A stretch of 64,000 nt of DNA, from assembly GCF_008017825.1 (NCBI RefSeq), contig NZ_VRLS01000037.1, positions 1-64,000 of the forward strand. Direction: 5' to 3'. The translations under genes were made by a program, and so were the position numbers. Below are positions 52,170 to 61,940 of the stretch, one piece after another (the first letter of the stretch is position 1; each line of letters starts with the position of its first letter). The notes below the pieces were generated by a model. That model was not told the DNA's origin. It ran no database searches and saw only the letters and a program-made list of their open reading frames with translations. The DNA is from Mesonia sp008017825 (lineage in GTDB: Bacteria > Bacteroidota > Bacteroidia > Flavobacteriales > Flavobacteriaceae).

Positions 52170-55100
52170 ATGTATTTAATCTTCGATACCGAAACTACCG
52201 GATTGCCAAAGCGTTGGGATGCTCCAATTACCGATTCAGATAATTGGCCAAGAGCAATTCAAATCGCTTGGCAATTGCATGATGAGATGGGGAATTTGAT
52301 TGAGAATGAAGATTTTCTAATTCGCCCTGACGGATTTAACATTCCTTATGATGCCGAAAAGATTCACGGAATTTCAACTGAGCTCGCTCAAGAGGAGGGA
52401 ATTTCTTTAGAGGAAGGCTTAGCGAGATTTAAAACGGCTTTATCAAAAACTAAATTTGTTGTCGGTCAAAATGTAGGTTTTGATATCAATATCATGGGGG
52501 CCGAATTTTTCCGTGAAGGGGTGGAAAATAACCTAACTGAACTTCCGGTTTTAGATACGTGTACCGAGGCAACCGCCCAGCTTTGCCAGATTCCTGGGGG
52601 TAGAGGAGGAAAATTTAAGCTTCCTACCTTAACGGAATTACACCAGCATCTTTTTAAACAACCCTTTGCCGAAGCGCATAATGCTACAGCCGATGTAGAA
52701 GCTACTACCCGATGTTTCTTGGAGCTGATTCGTCTTCGTGTTTTTACCGCAGAAGAACTGGATGTAAGTCCAGATTATTTTGAAAATTTTTCTGAAGAGA
52801 ATCCACAAGTTATTCCGTTAATAGGTTTAAAACACATTAACCTTAAAAAAGCTTCGGAAGCCATTCGTAAGAAAATGGCAAAAAAGGAACCTCAGCAAGA
52901 CCTTTCTGAAGCGGAGATTCAAGAAAATATTGAAGTGCTTCAAGATGAAGATTTTGTTCACCTGCATAATCACAGTCAATTCTCCATTTTACAATCCACC
53001 ATAAGCGTACACGATTTGGTAGCGGCAGCCGCAAAAAAGAATATGCCAGCAGTAGCTTTAACCGATCACGCGAATATGATGGGGGCTTTTCATTTTGTTT
53101 CCGCAGTAGCGAAACATAATGGTGAGATAAAAGCAAAAAGAGAAGCAGCTTTAGAGAATGGTGAAGAATTTAAAGAAAGAGAAATAAAAGCCATTGTAGG
53201 CTGCGAATTTTTTGTTTGTGAAAATCATTTAGATAAATCTAGAAAAGATAATGGCTATCAAATTGTATTGTTGGCTAAAAATAAAAAAGGCTATCACAAT
53301 TTAGCAAAAATGTCTTCGGTCGCTTATACCGATGGTTTTTACTATGTGCCTCGTATAGATAAAGAGGTGATCAAAAAATATAAGGATGATATTATTGTTC
53401 TTACCGGAAACCTCTATGGAGAAGTGCCAAGTAAGGTTTTAAATATTGGAGAAAACCAAGCTGAAGAAGCTTTGCTTTGGTGGAAAGAGGAGTTTGGAGA
53501 AGATTTATATATAGAGTTAATGCGCCACGGGCAGGAAGATGAGGACCGTGTAAATCCCGTATTGGTGAAATTTGCAGAGCAACATCAAATAAAGATGATT
53601 GCGAGTAACAATACTTATTACTGCGATAAAGAAAATGCGAATGCTCACGACATTTTATTATGTGTAAAAGACGGGGAAAAACAGGCAACGCCTATAGGTA
53701 GAGGACGTGGTTATCGTTACGGTTTACCTAACCAAGAATACTATTTTAAGTCGGCTACAGAGATGAAAGATCTCTTTAAAGATTTGCCGCAAGCGATTAC
53801 CAATATTCAAGAGGTAGTCGATAAAATTGAGCCGTTTGTATTAGCTCGAGATGTCTTGTTACCTGCATTTACGATTCCAGAAAAGTTTTTAGATGTAAAA
53901 GACGAAGAAGATGGCGGTAAAAGAGGAGAGAATGCGTATTTAAAATACCTTACTTTTAAAGGTGCCGAAGAGCGCTATGGAGAACTTACTGATGATATCA
54001 CCGAGCGTTTAAACTTCGAACTTTCGGTAATTGAAAACACGGGTTACCCCGGATATTTCTTAATTGTAGAAGATTTTATTCGAGAAGCTAGAAAGATGGA
54101 TGTTTCGGTGGGACCCGGAAGGGGATCTGCGGCAGGAAGTGCTGTGGCCTATTGCTTAAAGATTACCAATATCGATCCCATTAAATACGATTTGCTTTTT
54201 GAGCGTTTCTTAAATCCAGATCGTGTAAGTATGCCCGATATTGATATTGACTTTGATGATGAAGGTCGGAGTCGAGTGATGGATTATGTGATTGAAAAAT
54301 ATGGAGCCAATCAAGTAGCGCAAATTATTACCTACGGAACCATGGCCGCAAAATCGTCCATTCGAGATACAGCTAGGGTATTAGATTTACCTTTAAGCGA
54401 CGCCGACCGGATAGCGAAGTTGATTCCAGATATGTCGAAGCTGCATAAGATTTTTGCACTAGACGAAAAGGGAATCCGATCTAAGTTTAGAAGTGAAGAA
54501 GTAGATAAAGTAAATGAACTTCTTAATATAGCAGAAGGGAGTGATCTAGAAGCGCAAACCGTTAATCAGGCTAGAATTTTAGAAGGTTCGGTAAGAAACA
54601 CCGGGATTCACGCTTGTGGGGTGATTATTACTCCGGGAGATATCACCAATTATGTACCAGTTTCTGTAGCAAAAGATTCAGATTTATATGTTACCCAGTT
54701 TGATAACTCCGTAGTAGAAGATGCGGGGTTATTAAAAATGGACTTCTTGGGATTAAAAACCTTAACCCTGATTAAGGATACGGTTAAAATTGTAAAAGGC
54801 CGACATGGAATCGATTTAGATCCAGAGAACTTTCCGCTTGACGATGAAGAAACTTACGCTTTGTTCCAACGCGGAGAAACCGTAGGGATATTTCAATATG
54901 AATCTCCTGGAATGCAAAAACATATGCAGGCTTTAAAACCTACCGTTTTTGAAGATCTTATTGCGATGAATGCCTTGTACCGACCAGGTCCAATGGAGTA
55001 TATTCCTAGTTTTATTGCCAGAAAACATGGGGATGAAGAAATTACCTATGACTTGGAGGATATGGAGGAATACCTGCAAGAAACCTATGGGATTACGGTA

Positions 55101-56555
55101 TACCAAGAGCAAGTGATGTTGCTTTCACAAAAGTTAGCCGATTTTACCAAAGGTGAAGCCGATGTTTTGCGTAAAGCCATGGGTAAGAAGCAAAAGGCAG
55201 TATTAGATAAAATGAAGCCTCAATTTATCAACCAAGCTGCATCGAAAGGTCATGATCCCGAAAAGTTAGAAAAAATATGGAAAGACTGGGAAGCCTTTGC
55301 GAGTTACGCTTTTAACAAATCGCATTCTACTTGTTATGCTTGGATTGCTTATCAAACCGCTTACTTAAAAGCACATTATCCAGCAGAATATATGGCGGCG
55401 GTGCTTTCTAATAACATGAATAATATTAAAAACGTTACCTTCTTTATGGAAGAATGTAAGCGTATGAAGTTGGAAGTTTTGGGTCCAGATGTGAATGAAT
55501 CCTATTTTAAATTTTCAGTAAATAAAAATAATGCCGTTCGTTTTGGAATGGGAGCGATTAAAGGTGTAGGTAGCGGAGCGGTACAAACCATTGTAGAGAA
55601 TAGAAAAGATGGCGCTTATAGGTCTATTTTTGATATGGCTAAACGCATCGATTTAAGAGCAGCCAATAAAAAAGCTTTTGAGAGTTTAGCACTAGCAGGA
55701 GGTTTTGATGGCTTTAAGCCGACTCATAGAGGACAGTATTTTCACGATGAAGGAGACGGAGTTACCTTTTTAGAAAAGGTGGTGAAATACGCGGCAAAGT
55801 ATCAAGAGAATCAAAACTCTTCTCAAGTGAGTTTATTTGGAGAGGCGAGTGATGTACAAATTCCAGAACCTGTAGTTCCTCCTTGCGAAGAATGGGGTAC
55901 GATGGAAAAACTCCGTAAAGAAAGAGAAGTGGTGGGTATTTATATCTCGGGACACCCTTTAGATGATTTTAGGTTAGAAATGAAATACTTCTGTAACTCA
56001 TCTTTAGCTTATTTAAGTGATTTAAGCACTCAAGTAAATAAAGAGTTTACGATGGGGGTAGTAGTAAGTGATGTGCAACATAGGGTGAGTAAAAATGGAA
56101 AAGGTTGGGCGATATTTACTGTAGAAGATTATAATGAATCTTATGAGTTTAAAATTTTTGGAGAAGAATACTTAAAACACCGTCACTTTTTAATGATCAA
56201 TAATTTTGTGCGCGTAAGGTTATTTATTAAAGAAGGATGGACGAATAAAGACACAGGAAAAAAAGGAGAACCTAGAATACAGTTTAGAGATTTTAGTTTG
56301 CTGCACGATGTCATCGAAGAAAACGCAAAAAAACTCACCATTCAATTGAATGTTGAAGAGTTGAGCGATCAGCAAATTATATCCCTTCAAGAATTGTTTC
56401 ACATTCATAAAGGAGATCATTTGCTCAATTTTGTGGTGTATGAACTGCAAGAAAAAATAAAACTCCATATGCCTAGTAGGCGTCAGAAAGTAAAAATTTG
56501 TCAAGAATTAATTACAGAGTTAGAGTCTCAAAACATCCAGTACAAGTTAAATTAA
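52170..56555 (+). CDS. dnaE: DNA polymerase III alpha subunit with fused proofreading exonuclease
   Basis: A 1461-residue replicative polymerase. Residues ~1-190 are a DnaQ-like 3'-5' exonuclease: LIFDTETTGLPK (DEDD motif I), VVGQNVGFDINIMGAEFF (II) and EAHNATADVEATTR (III, with the His five residues before the Asp). A PHP domain begins at about 265 (VHLHNHSQFSILQSTISV). The polymerase core includes SVGPGRGSAAGSAVAYCL and the catalytic acids in MPDIDIDFDDEGR (D690, D692). The middle contains LYRPGPMEYIPSFIARKHG and a C-terminal OB domain (FTMGVVVSDVQHRVSKNGKGWAIFTVED). The fusion makes the enzyme longer than the ~1160 residues of E. coli DnaE and supplies proofreading in cis. It is a single gene. 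Confidence 0.96.
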   Translation: MYLIFDTETTGLPKRWDAPITDSDNWPRAIQIAWQLHDEMGNLIENEDFLIRPDGFNIPYDAEKIHGISTELAQEEGISLEEGLARFKTALSKTKFVVGQNVGFDINIMGAEFFREGVENNLTELPVLDTCTEATAQLCQIPGGRGGKFKLPTLTELHQHLFKQPFAEAHNATADVEATTRCFLELIRLRVFTAEELDVSPDYFENFSEENPQVIPLIGLKHINLKKASEAIRKKMAKKEPQQDLSEAEIQENIEVLQDEDFVHLHNHSQFSILQSTISVHDLVAAAAKKNMPAVALTDHANMMGAFHFVSAVAKHNGEIKAKREAALENGEEFKEREIKAIVGCEFFVCENHLDKSRKDNGYQIVLLAKNKKGYHNLAKMSSVAYTDGFYYVPRIDKEVIKKYKDDIIVLTGNLYGEVPSKVLNIGENQAEEALLWWKEEFGEDLYIELMRHGQEDEDRVNPVLVKFAEQHQIKMIASNNTYYCDKENANAHDILLCVKDGEKQATPIGRGRGYRYGLPNQEYYFKSATEMKDLFKDLPQAITNIQEVVDKIEPFVLARDVLLPAFTIPEKFLDVKDEEDGGKRGENAYLKYLTFKGAEERYGELTDDITERLNFELSVIENTGYPGYFLIVEDFIREARKMDVSVGPGRGSAAGSAVAYCLKITNIDPIKYDLLFERFLNPDRVSMPDIDIDFDDEGRSRVMDYVIEKYGANQVAQIITYGTMAAKSSIRDTARVLDLPLSDADRIAKLIPDMSKLHKIFALDEKGIRSKFRSEEVDKVNELLNIAEGSDLEAQTVNQARILEGSVRNTGIHACGVIITPGDITNYVPVSVAKDSDLYVTQFDNSVVEDAGLLKMDFLGLKTLTLIKDTVKIVKGRHGIDLDPENFPLDDEETYALFQRGETVGIFQYESPGMQKHMQALKPTVFEDLIAMNALYRPGPMEYIPSFIARKHGDEEITYDLEDMEEYLQETYGITVYQEQVMLLSQKLADFTKGEADVLRKAMGKKQKAVLDKMKPQFINQAASKGHDPEKLEKIWKDWEAFASYAFNKSHSTCYAWIAYQTAYLKAHYPAEYMAAVLSNNMNNIKNVTFFMEECKRMKLEVLGPDVNESYFKFSVNKNNAVRFGMGAIKGVGSGAVQTIVENRKDGAYRSIFDMAKRIDLRAANKKAFESLALAGGFDGFKPTHRGQYFHDEGDGVTFLEKVVKYAAKYQENQNSSQVSLFGEASDVQIPEPVVPPCEEWGTMEKLRKEREVVGIYISGHPLDDFRLEMKYFCNSSLAYLSDLSTQVNKEFTMGVVVSDVQHRVSKNGKGWAIFTVEDYNESYEFKIFGEEYLKHRHFLMINNFVRVRLFIKEGWTNKDTGKKGEPRIQFRDFSLLHDVIEENAKKLTIQLNVEELSDQQIISLQELFHIHKGDHLLNFVVYELQEKIKLHMPSRRQKVKICQELITELESQNIQYKLN

Positions 56556-56642
56556 ATTTGAAATCATTGAGGTATAACTTAAATTGATGCCTAAATAATA
56601 GAAACCCATTCTTAAGTGTAAGGATGATCTAAAATATTTGAC

Positions 56643-56650
56643 TATTTTTG
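56643..56650 (+). promoter_or_regulatory. Putative -7 promoter element of trxA
   Basis: TATTTTTG matches TAnnTTTG, 22 bases before the ATG at 56673. Confidence 0.45.
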
Positions 56651-56672
56651 TATATCAATAAAAATTAAAATT

Positions 56673-56990
56673 ATGGCATTAGAAATAACAGACGCTACAT
56701 TTGAAGAGCAAGTATTAAATAGTGATAAGCCTGTATTGGTAGATTTTTGGGCTGCTTGGTGCGGACCTTGTAGAATGGTTGGACCAATCATCGACGAAAT
56801 TAGTAAAGACTACGACGGGAAAGCCGTAGTAGGTAAAGTTGATGTAGATGCTAACCAAGAATTTGCTGCTAAATACGGAGTAAGAAATATTCCTACAGTA
56901 TTGGTTTTTAATAAAGGTGAGTTAGTAGGTCGCCAAGTAGGAGTTTCTCCTAAAGATGCTTATACAAAAGCAATCGACGAGTTATTATAA
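56673..56990 (+). CDS. trxA: Thioredoxin
   Basis: A 105-residue cytoplasmic thioredoxin with the intact active site WCGPC in VDFWAAWCGPCRMVGPI and the cis-Pro in RNIPTVLVF. It reduces protein disulfides, recharged by thioredoxin reductase (not in this window). It is a single gene with its own terminator. Confidence 0.97.
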   Translation: MALEITDATFEEQVLNSDKPVLVDFWAAWCGPCRMVGPIIDEISKDYDGKAVVGKVDVDANQEFAAKYGVRNIPTVLVFNKGELVGRQVGVSPKDAYTKAIDELL

Positions 56991-57011
56991 ATCACTCTTT
57001 TAAGATTATAG

Positions 57012-57047
57012 AAAAAAGGTTTAGCTTAATTGCTAAACCTTTTTTAT
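57012..57047 (+). terminator. Terminator of trxA
   Basis: A perfect 14-bp stem (AAAAAAGGTTTAGC at 57012-57025 with 57032-57045), 6-nt loop, followed by T-rich sequence. Confidence 0.88.
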
Positions 57048-57073
57048 TTTAGACAAAACTCCAACCATTAAAA

Positions 57074-58003
57074 ATGAAGCTGCAAGAAGAAATAAATAAG
57101 AGTGAGGGATTTGGAAATTTAGACCATTTGGCCAATCAAATTGTAGAGGGGTTTATTTCGGGAATGCATAAAAGTCCGTTTCACGGCTTTTCGGCAGAGT
57201 TTGCAGAGCACAAGATTTATAACAGTGGAGAAAGTACCAAGCATATAGATTGGAAGCTGTACGCAAAGACAGATAAGCTCTACACCAAACGCTATGAAGA
57301 AGAAACTAACCTACGCTGTCATGTGATCATCGATAATTCCTCTTCTATGCATTATCCACGATTAAAAACACAGAGCCTAAAAGAATATAATAAGATTGGT
57401 TTTTCCGCCTTAGCGACGGTAAGTTTAATGAAGTTGTTGAAGAAGCAACGAGATGCCATGGGATTAAGTCTATACAGTGAAGATTATGATTATTATCTAC
57501 CAGAGAAGGGAAGTGAAAGGCATTTTCAATTACTGGTACATCAATTAGAAGAAACATTAAAGAAAATTCCGCAGCAGCGAAAAACAGAAACCTATACCTA
57601 TTTGCACCAAATTGCAGAGAAGCTAAAGCGGAGATCTCTTGTTTTCTTGTTTACGGATATGTTTCAGGCAGAAGAGGAGGAGCAGCGCTTATTTGAAGCT
57701 CTCCGGCATTTAAAATACAATAAACACGAGTTAGTGTTGTTTCATACATTTGATAAAGAAAAAGAAATCGATTTTGAATTTGATGAAACTCCTAAGCGGT
57801 TTACTGATGTTGAAACAGGAGAGGTGATACCGCTTTACGCGGAAAATGTAAAAGAAGCTTATCAAAAAGAACTAAAAGAATATGTAAAACATTTATCACA
57901 GATGTGTCTTCAATACCGAATTAAATATGTTCCCGTAGATATTAAAGAAAATTTTGATAAAATTCTGACAACCTATCTTGTTGAAAGACAAAAATTTAAA
58001 TAA
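57074..58003 (+). CDS. DUF58 domain protein (vWA-like)
   Basis: A 309-residue cytoplasmic protein with the DUF58 signature in HSPFHGFSAEFAEHKIY-like form and the RKYDIGD-type block replaced by STKHIDWKLYAKTDKLYTKRYEEETNLR. A vWA-like domain follows (VIIDNSSSMHYP as a MIDAS DxSxS). DUF58 proteins usually accompany MoxR ATPases and other vWA proteins in Bacteroidetes aerotolerance (Bat) operons; no MoxR or Bat gene is present here. This is a stand-alone copy. It lies 27 bases after the trxA terminator. Confidence 0.88.
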   Translation: MKLQEEINKSEGFGNLDHLANQIVEGFISGMHKSPFHGFSAEFAEHKIYNSGESTKHIDWKLYAKTDKLYTKRYEEETNLRCHVIIDNSSSMHYPRLKTQSLKEYNKIGFSALATVSLMKLLKKQRDAMGLSLYSEDYDYYLPEKGSERHFQLLVHQLEETLKKIPQQRKTETYTYLHQIAEKLKRRSLVFLFTDMFQAEEEEQRLFEALRHLKYNKHELVLFHTFDKEKEIDFEFDETPKRFTDVETGEVIPLYAENVKEAYQKELKEYVKHLSQMCLQYRIKYVPVDIKENFDKILTTYLVERQKFK

Positions 58004-58040
58004 TCTATTGAAAATAAATTGAAAAAAAGCTTTAAATAAT

Positions 58041-58071
58041 TTTGCTGAAGTGATAAAAGAGTATATATTTG
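58041..58071 (+). promoter_or_regulatory. Promoter of tRNA-Asp
   Basis: TTTG at 58041-58044, a 19-bp spacer, and TATATTTG at 58064-58071 match both halves of the Bacteroidetes consensus (TTTG, about 19 bp, TAnnTTTG). The tRNA begins 19 bases after the -7 element. This is the best full promoter in the window. Confidence 0.8.
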
Positions 58072-58089
58072 CACTCGCAATTAAGCAAC

Positions 58090-58163
58090 GGTCTGGTAGT
58101 TCAGTTGGTTAGAATACCTGCCTGTCACGCAGGGGGTCGCGAGTTCGAGTCTCGTCCAGACCG
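58090..58163 (+). tRNA. tRNA-Asp (GTC)
   Basis: A complete 74-nt cloverleaf. It has a perfect 7-bp acceptor GGTCTGG/CCAGACC, D-arm, and anticodon stem CCTGC/GCAGG around the loop CTGTCAC giving anticodon GTC. The T-arm is GCGAG/CTCGT and the discriminator is G. The G73 discriminator and GTC anticodon fit aspartate. It has its own promoter and terminator. Confidence 0.97.
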
Positions 58164-58173
58164 CAAAATTGTT

Positions 58174-58208
58174 AAAAAGCTTCAATGTCACATTGAGGCT
58201 TTTTTTTA
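58174..58208 (+). terminator. Terminator of tRNA-Asp
   Basis: A stem of about 10-13 bp (AAAGCTTCAATG with CATTGAGGCTTT, one T-G pair) with a TCA loop, followed by a run of T. Confidence 0.85.
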
Positions 58209-58465
58209 CGAAGTTGTGTTGTGTATGTCAAGTTCAAGCTTGACATCTAGGTTTAAGTAGTGTTAAACCAATGAAGAGCTTTTCCTGTAAGAAGGAGAGG
58301 CTTTTTTTATTTTAGGCTATTGCGAGTCAAAAGTCAATTTTTAAGGTGTGCCAAAGCTACTCTAAGTTCTGAACAAAGGGCTAGGGTGTTATATAGAAAT
58401 ACGTACAAAGCAAAAAAGCCTTTTCAAGTGATGAATAGGCTTTTTTGCTTTACAGTACTGTAAGT
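58209..58465. other. Intergenic region with several inverted repeats, no gene seen
   Basis: This gap holds three perfect or near-perfect short inverted repeats before the DUF4249 gene: ATGTCAAG/CTTGACAT near 58225-58248, GTTTAA/TTAAAC near 58251-58268, and AGCTTTTCCT/AGGAGAGGCT followed by T7 near 58276-58309. A 15-bp stem at 58407-58451 closes it. I see no open frame with coding character, no tRNA remnant and no transposase fragment. Confidence 0.6.
58407..58451. terminator. Terminator of the FecI/FecR operon
   Basis: A perfect 15-bp stem (AAAGCAAAAAAGCCT at 58407-58421 with 58437-58451) with a 15-nt loop. The A-tract gives U residues on the minus strand after the DUF4249 gene; the element could work in both directions. 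Confidence 0.75.
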
Positions 58466-59299
58466 TTACTCAACTGTATAGGTAAATTGATGACCTTCAG
58501 AAAGTCGAAAGTAACCCAAAGCATAATTTTCCGTTTGGGTTTGGTTGATGATGTTCCCTCTTATGTTAGCTGGAGGAGTCGAAAAAGGGTTTCCGCTGGT
58601 AGTTTCAAGAATTAAATTCATATAGTTATAGAAAGAGGCTGAAATCCCTCTAAACGTAATCCTTATATCGTCTCCAACTTCTAAATCTTCATCAGAGAAA
58701 CTGTCTTCAATTTCATTTCCGTTATAGAAATCGTCATCGGTAAGATTGTACTCAGGAAGAGGTAAGAAAGTGGTGCGTATATCGGTTAAATAGAAATTAG
58801 TTTCGTCTATGGGGTCGTTGTAAAAAAAGCTCACTTCAATTTCATCCCCTAAAAATCCTCCTTCATCATCTTGCTCTATTCTGTTAATTTCAGGTACAGG
58901 AATCAGCGTCTCCGTCGCAGTATAAAGTTCTTCATCGACCACAATCTCCAACGTGTAGGTTTCTAGTAATTGAGGGAGAAAATCGGTACACTTATAAGTG
59001 CCTTCCTCTTCTGATTCTTGAAATATAAAACTCTCTCCTACACTGTTTTTAATGAGAACTTGAGCATCGGAAACCTTGATCGTCTCGGTTTCATAGTAAT
59101 TGGTTAACCGACTTAATTTGATTTCTTGTTGAGTACCATCGGTTTGTTTCTTCCAGAGGATTTCAGCATCAATTACCAGACGTTCACTACTAGAGTCTAA
59201 GTCAACATCTATAACATCCTCGCAAGAGCTGAAGAGTAGAGTAGAGAAAAGGATAAAAAACAGACTTAATTTTGGTATATATGGTTTTAATAGACTCAT
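58466..59299 (-). CDS. DUF4249 lipoprotein
   Basis: A 277-residue protein with a lipoprotein signal ending FSSC (Cys26), followed by the DUF4249 pattern CEDVIDVDLD, VIDAEILW, a KVSDAQVLIKNSVGESF beta-strand series and a C-terminal FYNYMNLILETTSGNPFSTPPANIRGNI block. DUF4249 proteins are regular partners of STN-type TonB receptors in Bacteroidetes and probably sit on the receptor as a surface lid or ligand-binding partner, by analogy with SusD. The 3-base gap to the receptor gene supports co-translation. Substrate unknown. Confidence 0.88.
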   Translation of the reverse strand: MSLLKPYIPKLSLFFILFSTLLFSSCEDVIDVDLDSSSERLVIDAEILWKKQTDGTQQEIKLSRLTNYYETETIKVSDAQVLIKNSVGESFIFQESEEEGTYKCTDFLPQLLETYTLEIVVDEELYTATETLIPVPEINRIEQDDEGGFLGDEIEVSFFYNDPIDETNFYLTDIRTTFLPLPEYNLTDDDFYNGNEIEDSFSDEDLEVGDDIRITFRGISASFYNYMNLILETTSGNPFSTPPANIRGNIINQTQTENYALGYFRLSEGHQFTYTVE

Positions 59300-59302
59300 G
59301 GT

Positions 59303-61912
59303 TTAAAATTTAAAGTTATAAGAAACACTTGGTAAAATACCAAATATAGATAAGCGTCGGGCTTCATTTATTCCAGTATCATCATTGGTGGTAAAGCGAA
59401 TGGAGGCGGCATTTTTTTGATTGTAAACGTTGTAAATACTAAACACCCAATAGCTTTGCCAGTTTTTCTCTTTTTTTTGTGTTGGGGTGTATGTGGCAGC
59501 TAAATCTAAATGGTGATAGGTAGGGAGTCGATTTTCATTTCTAAGCGAATAATTAGGAACGGGAATCCCACCAATTTCATAGTAGCCATTAGGAAAAGTA
59601 ACGGGTTGTCCTGATTGCAGATTAAAATTGGCGCTAAAAGACCACTTATCACTATAATCATAATTTCCGGTTAGGTTAAGGTTGTGTAGCTTATCATAAG
59701 GCGATAAGTACCAATCACCATTGGCAATACCTGGATCTTCTGCCGTATTTCCCGTTGTTTTTTGTTCGGCTCTAGAAAGGGTGTAAGATGCCCAACCTGT
59801 AAATTTCCCTTTGTTTTTTCTGAATAGAACTTCCAATCCATAAGCGCGCGCTTTTCCGTTTAAAATCACGCGCTCTATATTATTGTTTGCGATGAGGTCG
59901 GCGCCATCTACATAATCTATACGATTGTCAATATTTTTATAAAATACCTCGGTTTCTAGAGAATACATTTTGTTACTGAAGTTTTTAAAATATCCAAAAG
60001 CATACTGGTTAAGGAGTTGAGGTTCTATAAACGGACCGCTAGGAGTCCAAATATTCACAGGAGTAGGAGATTGGCTGTTAGAGATCATATGAAGATACTG
60101 TGCCATTCTATTGTAACTCGCCTTAAAAGAGGTGTCATCGTTTAAAGCATAAGAAATCGCTATGCGGGGTTCAAAATTATCGAAACTAGAAATTTGATCT
60201 CCTTTCTCGTAATTTCTAGTGCCATTGGGTTCTGCTTCTTCATAGATATTAAAATCAGCATTATAAATCACGGGTTGATTATTTTCATAGGTGCTGATGC
60301 TTTGCGGACCAAAACGATAGAACATGCTATAGCGTAAACCGTATCGTACATTAAGTTTTTCGGTAATACGTTGTTCAACATCAAGAAAAAAGGAAGGTTC
60401 TAAAGCATACTTTTTATCTAATTGCTGATAGTTAAACTGGGAAGTTTCTCCTTCTGGCTGCAAAGTGCCTGGATTAAATGTATAGTAAATCGCTTGGGCG
60501 CCATAGTTGAGTTGTATATTTTCAGATAAGTAATGTTTCCAATCGTAGGTAAGTCCGTAACTTTTAATATTGCTTTCCCATTTAAAATCTAAAGAGTTAA
60601 AACTTAAATTAAACTGGTAATCACTATAAAAAAGGGAGAGGTGCGTATTGATGTCATCATTAAAACGATGTTGCCATTTTAGATTAGCCATCGTATTCCC
60701 ATAAGTGCTCAAAAAATTATCACTAATATCAAAGATGTCATTCCCGTAATAGGCAGAAAAACTTAAAGCATTTTTGTCATTCATTCGATAGTTGAGTTGG
60801 GTATTGATATCATAAAATTGAGCGGAATTATCATTATCGGCTAATTTTAAAAACAAGTGCGCATAAGAAGTTCTTCCGGCAAGCATAAAAGAACCTTTGT
60901 CTTTTTGTAAAGGTCCTTCAACTTTTAGCTTACTAGAGATAAGTCCAATGCTTCCTTCGGCGTCAAAATCTTGATCATTTCCAGTATGTTGATGCACGTC
61001 TAAAACCGATGATACTCGCCCGCCAAACTTAGAGGGAATTCCGCCTTTGTATAGTTTTAGATGATTCACGGCATCGGCATTAAATACGGAGAAAAACCCA
61101 AACATATGCGAATCGTTATAAATAGGAGTACCGTCTAAAAGCACTAAATTTTGATCTGCCGCTCCGCCTCGTACATTAAAACCAGAGGAGCTTTCTCCAG
61201 CATTGGTCACCCCAGGCAGGGTTAAAAGTGACTTTAAGGGGTCGGGTTCGCCCATCGCTACAGGAATTTGCTTAATTTCTTGCATGGACAGACTATTAAC
61301 GCTCATTTGTGGTTTTTTAATATCTACCGCTTTATCATTTTGGGTAATAATCACTTCCTCTAGGGATTCTCCGCTTTCTTCCATAGAGAGGTTAAGCTTG
61401 GTGTTTTTAGTAAGCTTTACGGTTTCTTCTCTATCAGCAAAACCTAAATACGTGATGATTAACGTGTAAGTTCCTTGTAGCAATTGTAGCGAGAATTCTC
61501 CCTTTTCATTCGTGGTGGTTCCCGTAGCTTGCTCTTTTACATATATATTTACTTCTGCTAAAGCCTGTTCATTAGGGTCAACTATGGTTCCAGAAAGCTG
61601 AAATCTTTGTTGTGAAACATTCTTAAGAGCTTTTACGGTAATGGTATTTCCAATAAGTTGAAAATCGTAATGCTGATTTCGATTGAGTTGAGCAATTAAA
61701 TTTTCTTTATTCAACTCATCGAGGTTCATAGCATCAGATATTTTCCAATTCAGGTTAACACTATCGCTATAAGCAAAGGTATACGGAGTTTGTTTTTCTA
61801 TTTGCTGAATAAAGTCTTTTAAATTAGAGGGTTCCTTTTTTAGGTGTATTTGTTGGGCTTTTAGGTGTTGAAAACAGCAACAAAAGAATAAGATTAAAAG
61901 CGTTGGCTTCAT
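59303..61912 (-). CDS. TonB-dependent receptor with STN domain (FecA-like transducer)
   Basis: An 869-residue outer-membrane receptor. The signal peptide ends near residue 20. An STN domain (~21-95, KDFIQQIEKQTPYTFAYSDS) is of the kind that reaches FecR in the periplasm. A carboxypeptidase-like domain follows (~100-185, LSGTIVDPNEQALAEVNIYV), then the plug (GEPDPLKSLLTLPGVTNAGE, GFNVRGGAADQNLVLLDG), and a 22-strand barrel ending YNFKF. The STN domain plus the adjacent FecR and sigma genes make it a transducing receptor that should induce its own operon when occupied. The DUF4249 gene follows. Confidence 0.93.
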   Translation of the reverse strand: MKPTLLILFFCCCFQHLKAQQIHLKKEPSNLKDFIQQIEKQTPYTFAYSDSVNLNWKISDAMNLDELNKENLIAQLNRNQHYDFQLIGNTITVKALKNVSQQRFQLSGTIVDPNEQALAEVNIYVKEQATGTTTNEKGEFSLQLLQGTYTLIITYLGFADREETVKLTKNTKLNLSMEESGESLEEVIITQNDKAVDIKKPQMSVNSLSMQEIKQIPVAMGEPDPLKSLLTLPGVTNAGESSSGFNVRGGAADQNLVLLDGTPIYNDSHMFGFFSVFNADAVNHLKLYKGGIPSKFGGRVSSVLDVHQHTGNDQDFDAEGSIGLISSKLKVEGPLQKDKGSFMLAGRTSYAHLFLKLADNDNSAQFYDINTQLNYRMNDKNALSFSAYYGNDIFDISDNFLSTYGNTMANLKWQHRFNDDINTHLSLFYSDYQFNLSFNSLDFKWESNIKSYGLTYDWKHYLSENIQLNYGAQAIYYTFNPGTLQPEGETSQFNYQQLDKKYALEPSFFLDVEQRITEKLNVRYGLRYSMFYRFGPQSISTYENNQPVIYNADFNIYEEAEPNGTRNYEKGDQISSFDNFEPRIAISYALNDDTSFKASYNRMAQYLHMISNSQSPTPVNIWTPSGPFIEPQLLNQYAFGYFKNFSNKMYSLETEVFYKNIDNRIDYVDGADLIANNNIERVILNGKARAYGLEVLFRKNKGKFTGWASYTLSRAEQKTTGNTAEDPGIANGDWYLSPYDKLHNLNLTGNYDYSDKWSFSANFNLQSGQPVTFPNGYYEIGGIPVPNYSLRNENRLPTYHHLDLAATYTPTQKKEKNWQSYWVFSIYNVYNQKNAASIRFTTNDDTGINEARRLSIFGILPSVSYNFKF

Positions 61913-61940
61913 AGTGTGGTTAAGTTAGTAAGATGAGGTA

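Noticed and set aside
56220..56504. Minus-strand frame inside the dnaE 3' end
   Set aside because: Antisense to the conserved C-terminal domain; hydrophobic only because of AT-rich codons.
58069..58260. 63-codon open frame running through tRNA-Asp
   Set aside because: It is translated from the tRNA itself and its terminator; the start lies in the promoter. A chance frame.
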